Source: Panaeolus papilionaceus
Taxonomy: Eukaryota > Basidiomycota > Agaricomycetes > Agaricales
DNA: 64,000 nt
Reading direction: 5' to 3'
NCBI GenBank assembly: GCA_015501605.1
Contig: JADNRZ010000003.1
Span: 2,170,001-2,234,000 of the forward strand
The notes beneath the pieces are model-generated. The model saw only the letters and a program-made list of their open reading frames with translations, made no database searches and was not told where the DNA came from. Position 1 is the stretch's first letter. Each line of letters begins with the position of its first letter. A program made the translations under genes and the position numbers. Shown here one piece after another: positions 58,424 to 64,000 of this stretch.

Positions 58424-60346
58424 CTACTTGCCCAGAAGGGCATTCGCAAATCCATCCTCCTCCTCGTCGTCCTCATCCTCTTCCTCGTCATCATCATCGT
58501 CATCTTGCTCCTCATCATCCCCTCCATCTGCAGCTTTGTCCTTTCCCTTGTCCAGAAGTGCCATCTCGACATCCTCCTGGATGACTGGAGGACCGGCCGC
58601 TCGGTTAGTCACTTGCACCAATGCCTGGGCAAACGAATTGTCATCGTCTTCCTCCTCACTCTCATCGTCCTTCCCGCTCACCCCCTTAACGGCTGCAGCA
58701 AGGGCTGGTTTCTGTGACATCTTGGTTACGGCGAGGGCAGAAGCGAGGCCACCATCCGACTCCTTGTCGTCATCGTCCAAAACGATGGGTGTGTCAGCAG
58801 TTCCAACATGGGCAGGCATGCTCGAAGCGAGGGCCGCAAGCCCCCCATCCGAATCGGTGTCGTCATCCTCCATATCATCATCATCATCATCATCTGTCAG
58901 GTCAATATCATCCATGATTTTTTTCAACCTCTCAGGTCCATACTGCACAGCATTGGCCCAGTTTGGTTCTTCTATTTGCAGCGGTGTTATGGATTTTGAT
59001 CACTATAACAAAAGAAAACGCTCACTAGATGTCACCAGCCGCTCATTGGGCTTCTCAACAATCTTGGAGGCTAAGACTTTCGCAGATCCAGTCGGCTGCT
59101 TGTTGTGCATGCGGCTCGAATTAATTGATGGCTTTTGTGCTCGACGAACCCCAGAGGCAGACCTCCATGCTGAAAGCGATTCGGTAGGGTGTTCTGATAC
59201 GGGCTCGGGTGCAGCAAGTGACCTTCGAGCGCCCGCAAGGCTGATCAGTTTGTTGACGATGGGCGCCAAGGACTCCATGCGTGTCTGGTCAGGATGCAAA
59301 CCATCAGCAGGACTGGAGTAAGGTGACTCGACGTCCTGGCCATCTCTGGCAAGACTATTTCGCATGTGCAAGAGCCTGCTTTCAATGTCGAGGCCCTCAT
59401 ACCTTCGCCTTGTTTCCTCCCGGTTGTATACGTTGTCCATGCAACCGAGAATGTCGATGCCTGGAGCCGGACCCTCTGCGGGGTTGGTACTTGCCCATCG
59501 CCTGCCACGAACTCCAACGTAGAGGTCATTCCAGTTGTCCCAATCAGCAGCCAAACAGGTTGTTCCGACATCGGGTCGTTGGGGCATTTTCCACTGTGAA
59601 CGGCGGCTGGTATGGGGATAGTCGCCTTCAGTCAAGGCCGCGTGCTCTGCCATTTTGAAGGCTGCATACAATTCCCAGAACTGTGCCATGGCATCAAACA
59701 AATTGTGATCTGATATGAAGGTGGTCTTGTTGAGGGGGTCAAGCGGCCGGTCGATGTTAAAATCAGCGTCCATCCACCACGTGTCTACCCACTCCACATT
59801 TTGTGTAAGCCATGCACAAAAAATTGTGTGGTCGAACAGGCGATCATCGATGCTGACTGGAAGATCTTCTTTCGAAGCAATACCGAATGCCGAAGACAAA
59901 TACATTACAATTGGGGGGATGTCCAGTTTATGAGACCAACCGCAAGCGGCCGCAAGTCCAATATACCCCAAAAAATAACGCTTGGTGTACATCAGATAAG
60001 AACGATATGAATCAGCATCATGAAGAGCACTCACCAATTCATGCAGCAAACCTGTCTGGATCCAGGTAAGTCATCTCATGCTCTCCTCAACATGTACCAC
60101 ACGGGCGTAGTCCATTCCATTTTGCAAAATCTGAGTCAAACGAAAGCCGGCATAGATAACAATGTTTTGAACTTTGAAATCGTCCTCCAACTCTCCATTG
60201 CTCTTGAAATTATCCAGCCGTTTGTCATTCTTGGTGTGAGTAAACATAGTATAAAAGGGTGACTGCAAAGAAAATGCAAGATCTTTTGTGAGGGATGTGT
60301 TATTGAGGAAGGATTGAGGATTTTTGGAGAGTGAAGCGTCAGTCAT
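58424..60346 (-). CDS. KDZ-associated gene X with acidic tail, one in-frame stop
   Basis: Function unknown. The ATG at 60346 begins MTDASLSKNPQSFLNN. Exon 1 includes LAFSLQSPFYTMFTHTKN and NIVIYAGFRLTQILQ. The frame continues past TGA 60071-60073 with LTWIQTGLLHELV and YTKRYFLGYIGLAA, DIPPIVMYLSS, FCAWLTQNVEWVDTWWMD. An intron (donor gtgagc near 59027, acceptor near 58971) joins in frame to EPNWANAVQYGPERLKKIM and a very acidic tail ending ANALLGK. The fragment at 61.8-62.1 kb has His at the stop position, so the TGA is probably a mutation of CGA. It converges on KDZ gene 2, 190 bases away, suggesting a second gene of the same element. Confidence 0.6.
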
Positions 60347-60779
60347 GATGGCTGTGTGCAGCTATCTGTGGATGATCACGAATCATCAATGGTGAGTGAA
60401 GACAAAAGATGATCCAAATGAAGCAGTATATCCAGGATCATTTCTTCACGATTGGTAGCAGCCGGAATTCCACTCGGCTGCTTTGTCACATTTGTAATCA
60501 TCGGCTGGGCTTTAGGTGAGCGATGCCAGCTGCTGGCAAACACATGCTCTCTCCTGCTGGCTATATCTATTTACAGATGCTGCTAAGTGTGCTAAACTGT
60601 CAGGCAAGAAACGGTTGCTGGCTTGCGGCGAGTACTGATAGGCCAGCTGCGATAATCCCGAACGGCCGCTCTGAATGTACATGTAACAGACACTCAGCTG
60701 CTAGTGCACTCACAGACAAGCTATCAGCTCCTCCTGCATTAACTATTTTATCATTACTATTATTCTATTTTAAAGCATA

Positions 60780-61760
60780 TTTGGAGAATACAGAACACTG
60801 TCTTGCCTACCCAGCCCCTACCCATAAGCTCAACCCGACCTGCCCAACCCCGCCTACTCGCGTGCCACCCACTCACTCGCCTGCTCGCGCCTACCAACCA
60901 CTCACCTGCTTGCTCGCTTTCCACCATCACCTTTTGGTTCGGCTGCTGAACTACTCGGCTGCGTAACGATCATGCACCATCAGCGTCGCTTGCTACGACA
61001 ACCAACCACGCAACCGCCTGCTCGCTTTCCACCCATCCCAAAGCACGTGTGCTTGTTGGTGGTTCGGCTGCTGAATCAACCGGCTGCTTACGGATTATCA
61101 ACTTCGCCTGCTACGCCTAACAACCACTGCTTGTTTGTTATTCACTGTTCCCACTCACCCGCCTGCTCGCTGCGCATTTACGACCAGCTACCTACCTACC
61201 CACCCACTACCTACCCACCTACCTGCCTACCCACCACCCACCAACCACCCGCTAACTACCCACCACCCGCCTGTTCGCTGCTCATTTACCACCCGCTACC
61301 TACCCACCTACTTACCACCCGCCTGCTCACTGCCCACCTGCTACCTGCTACCTACCCACCTACCCATCTACTTCCCACTGACTCGCCTGCTCGCTGTCCA
61401 CCTGCTACCTACCCACCTACCTACCATCTACCCACCTACCTACCATCTACCCACCTACCTACCATCTACCCACCTACCTACCACCCACTACCTACCATCC
61501 GTCGCGGCCCACACGCCTGCTCCCTGCCACCCGCTACCTACCCACCACCTGTCGCTACCTACCTACCTACCCACCTACCTACCTACCTACCCACCTGCCT
61601 ACCTACCAACCGCTACCTACCCACCTACCTACCACCCGCCATCTACCTGCTTGCTGCCCACCCGCTATCCACCTACCTGCTTGCTGCCCACCCGCTATCC
61701 ACCTACCTACCTACCACCCACCCGATACCTACCTACCTACCACCCAAAGTTCTGCAGTTG
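60780..61760 (+). repeat. CCACCTACC-type pyrimidine-rich satellite
   Basis: It is almost purely C/T/A on the plus strand, with tandem ACCTACC(C/T)ACC units densest at 61190-61740. Long open frames (e.g. 60972-61814) arise only from the simple repeat. It is similar in strand bias to the ends of A1 and the foldback arms. 60347-60779 is ordinary sequence upstream of gene X without a clear motif. Confidence 0.8.
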
Positions 61761-61794
61761 AATATAATCAATTTCAATTTCATTACACAATGTG

Positions 61795-62104
61795 CAGTGC
61801 ATACTAGTTCCTGACGAATGCCCTTTTGAATCCAACCCACATGCTTTCTCTCCTGCTCCCTCAATGGCTGATGCAAACTGTGCTCGAACGCGCTAGCAAG
61901 CTGAGCGGCAAGCCAGAATCCACTGTACATCAAGATATCCTGCACATAACATTCTTGGTCGGGCGTGGCGGCGGAGCTGTGGTTCTCCATACCCGGGAAA
62001 CATCGAAAAGGAACCTTGCATGCAAACAGACTGGGTGAGGTCATATCCACTGGTGGGGGGACTGGAACACTATCCGACATGGTTGAGTCTGTTTTTGCAT
62101 GCAA
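61795..62104 (-). pseudogene. Fragment of a second gene X copy
   Basis: It reads DILMYSGFWLAAQLASAFEH and REQERKHVGWIQKGIRQELV, aligning with NIVIYAGFRLTQILQ and LTWIQTGLLHELV of the gene at 58424-60346. After ELV it runs directly into the CCACCTACC satellite, so the rest of the gene is missing. Confidence 0.65.
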
Positions 62105-62179
62105 TGTTTGAGAAGACAGGTGCGAAAGATAATCAATGGAACAACGAGAGCCATCGGGTTACATGATTATTACTAATAA

Positions 62180-63580
62180 TCTGTGGATTGCACAGCCTCC
62201 CCGTCCCGTCCTTTCCACATGATTGGTGTCCGCCACGTCATCTCGGGATACTCCGACGGTGGCGTATGATTCCCCCGTGTATCACCAACAGGGTGTCGCA
62301 AAGTCATCATCCATCACTCACTGCTCATTTATCGATCGTCCAACGGATCAACCATTGCCATCATCACATCGTCATACCTGTTCCACTTTTAGACAAACCT
62401 GTAGGGCCACCCATCAAACTGACCTCTTCTCCTACGTATATCTGTGCCATCAGCCCGCAGGGCAATCCACCCGCTGCTAACCCGCTCAGTTCCCATCTAT
62501 GATTACCTTGGTCTCTTAAGACCTTGTTCACATCCAACCTGTCCGCTTAACCATTCAATCACACCCTCGCTCAATCTACTCACCTGCTAATACCCGACTG
62601 TCACTTGTTCTTTTAGAAATCCAAATCTCACAACCCAGCCCCAGACGCCTTCGTCGGCCCATCATCGACTCACCCGATCACTGACCTAGTTACCCACCTT
62701 CCCCCACCCGCCTACCCGTTCTCCCGTCCGCCCCCCTCTTCTATCTTGACCCGCCCACTCCCTCTGTTACCCTTCCTTGTCTCTAACCAGTTTTCCTGCT
62801 CACCCATCCCTTACCTGCCAACTCTTCTCCCCGAACCCGTCCACTCCCATCCCTACCCGTCCATCTCGCTTACCTGCTCTTCTATCTTCACACACTTGCC
62901 CATCTGCTCTTACACTCGCTCATCCACCCGCCGTCTTCATCCACTTTCATCCGCTCATGTACCCGCTGACGCACCCGGTTACATACCCACCCTCACCCGG
63001 TCTCACACTCTCTTCCGTTCTTGCTCTCTACACCCACATCAATTCGCTCTCCCACCCGCTTGTTTACCCGCTTTCCCACCTACTCTCACCCACCCACTTG
63101 ACCCGCTCCCCTACCCGCTCCCTACCTGCCCACCCTAACCCACTCATTCACCTACTTACCCTCCTTCTACCGCTCACCCACGCACCCCCCTACTCCCCAT
63201 CACTTGCTCCCCTACCGCCTCTTTCACCCGCTCACCCACCCACCCTCACCCGCTCATCTACCCGCTCACCCGCCCGTTCACCTGCCCTTACCCGCTCACC
63301 CAACCTCCGTCACCCGTCTATCCACCCGCTCTCCCACCCACCCATAACCCTACCCGCTGTTGCACCCCATCGGACTGTTCTGGTACCCCACCTGGTTACA
63401 TATCCGCCGTAGACCGGAGTTGTTTATCCTCCGACCACCTGCCCACTCTCCCCTCCCCCACCCGCACGTACACTCCCATGTCTCGGGGTCCTCCCTTCCC
63501 TCCCATCCCAAACCCGATCAACCATCCTCATCCGTCCATCCCATCCATCTCCCACCGCCCCACTCACCTATTCAATCCTT
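62180..63580 (+). repeat. CCCGCTCACC-type pyrimidine-rich region
   Basis: It has a strong C/T bias on the plus strand with degenerate repeats of ACCCGCTCACCCACC (62700-63350). No convincing gene. It leads into the AT-rich terminus at 63585, the same order as in A1 and the foldback arms. Confidence 0.75.
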
Positions 63581-63584
63581 TCAT

Positions 63585-63722
63585 TCACGCAATCCTTACC
63601 ATTCACAAATGTTAATAATAGTCTTATATTATTATGAAGGAATTCCATCCGCGTTCCATGGAACAACTAAGTATATACAATGTAGTCTGTTCCACAGACT
63701 ACTTGGTAACTACAGTGTAGCT
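63585..63722 (+). repeat. Element terminus with paired TACA-TGTA repeats
   Basis: An AT-rich stretch (TTAATAATAGTCTTATATT) is followed by GTTCCATGGAAC and two related repeats, ACTAAGTATATACAATGTAG and ACTTGGTAACTACAGTGTAG, ending at 63722. It parallels 3235-3308, 28645-28720 reversed and 54510-54590. It probably marks the right end of the KDZ element carrying 54.6-60.3 kb. Confidence 0.6.
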
Positions 63723-63735
63723 TATGTATGTGACC

Positions 63736-64000
63736 AGATATGTTTCGGGAGGGGGATATAGTGGAAGCACATCTGGGATTTGCATGCTGGCCCATTGGAA
63801 AAGACCACTTCCAGCTGGGACTCATGCTGAGGGCTCTTGCAATAGTAGACGATGGAATTCGGGAGGTGCGAATAATATTTCTCTAATTAACAGCATTCCA
63901 TTGATTGTGATATTTACATCAGGAAGCAGAACGAAAACTGAGGAATATCAAGGTCCAAAACCGGAGAGGGACCCGAAAGCATCGAGAGTGGGAAACCGAG
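63736..64000 (+). CDS. Partial gene at right edge (GDIVEA-type hypothetical)
   Basis: The exon 63736-63866 reads DMFREGDIVEAHLGF then LMLRALAIVDDGIRE; a 57-base intron with donor gtgcga and acceptor atcag leads to EAERKLRNIKVQNRRGTRKH, open to the window end. A (R/K)GDIVE...LR.(I/L)A...D pattern occurs in multi-copy hypothetical proteins of Agaricomycetes. The start is not visible and may lie upstream of the element terminus at 63722. Confidence 0.5.

Noticed and set aside
58428..59321. 297-codon Ser-rich open frame on the plus strand
   Set aside because: It is the complement of the acidic Asp/Glu repeats of gene X; the minus-strand exons splice in frame and have a diverged paralogue.
60972..61814. 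280-codon open frame in the CCACCTACC satellite
   Set aside because: The product is pure Tyr/Pro/Thr simple repeat and all frames of the strand are similarly open; it reflects base composition, not a gene.

Overview
This window is nuclear DNA of a filamentous basidiomycete, most likely an agaricomycete mushroom-forming fungus. The evidence is short GT-AG introns of about 50-65 bases, many with a CTAAT- or CTGAC-like branch site, and gene families typical of Agaricomycetes: KDZ transposases with a CxC2 cysteine cluster, Tnp2-type CACTA transposases, a basidiomycete-style tyrosine-recombinase retroelement, and multi-exon P-loop GTPases. There are no operons, Shine-Dalgarno sites or CRISPR arrays. 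Few ordinary host genes are present; the window is mostly a nest of transposons around a duplicated gene block.

Layout. (1) 1-1840 (-): 5' portion of a charged, coiled-coil protein gene that runs off the left edge. (2) 1841-3308: CCGCGG-rich repeats and a short element, A1, with a pyrimidine-rich body and a paired terminal repeat. (3) 3309-28644: a tandem segmental duplication. Unit 1 (3309-16.8 kb) and unit 2 (19.9-28.6 kb) have the same order: low-complexity repeat R2, P-loop GTPase, a conserved exon fragment, tRNA-Thr, a GDA1/CD39 nucleotidase, and repeat R3. A third, rearranged partial unit lies between them (16.8-19.7 kb). Unit 1 is split at 4964-10503 by a decayed Ngaro/DIRS-like retroelement. 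The two units have decayed in complementary ways: unit 1 keeps the good tRNA and has a wrecked GDA1, while unit 2 keeps the better GDA1 and has a broken tRNA. (4) 28645-29481 plus 47914-47939: A2, an inverted copy of A1. It is split by (5) 29482-47913, an 18.4-kb CACTA-like transposon with about 58-bp inverted repeats beginning CACTGCGG and a TGA target duplication. A1 preserves the empty site. This element carries a Tnp2 transposase, a companion ORF and four further genes, including a WD40 protein with a C-terminal membrane anchor. (6) 47.9-51.1 kb (-): a 5'-truncated KDZ transposase. (7) 51071-54607: a foldback structure with two arms of about 1 kb in inverted orientation. (8) 54.6-63.7 kb: a second KDZ gene (+) with nonsense codons, a convergent acidic-tailed companion gene (-), a fragment of a second companion copy, kilobases of strand-asymmetric CCACCTACC/CCCGCTCACC DNA, and an element terminus. 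(9) 63.74-64 kb (+): start of another gene that leaves the window.

The most notable items are the precisely bounded, gene-rich CACTA element with its empty site, the reciprocal decay of the duplicated tRNA/GDA1 block, the foldback between two truncated KDZ genes, and an end architecture shared by four otherwise different elements. In-frame stop codons in the elements fit C-to-T changes of CGA or CAA, suggesting methylation-type decay. All family assignments are by eye; no search was run.
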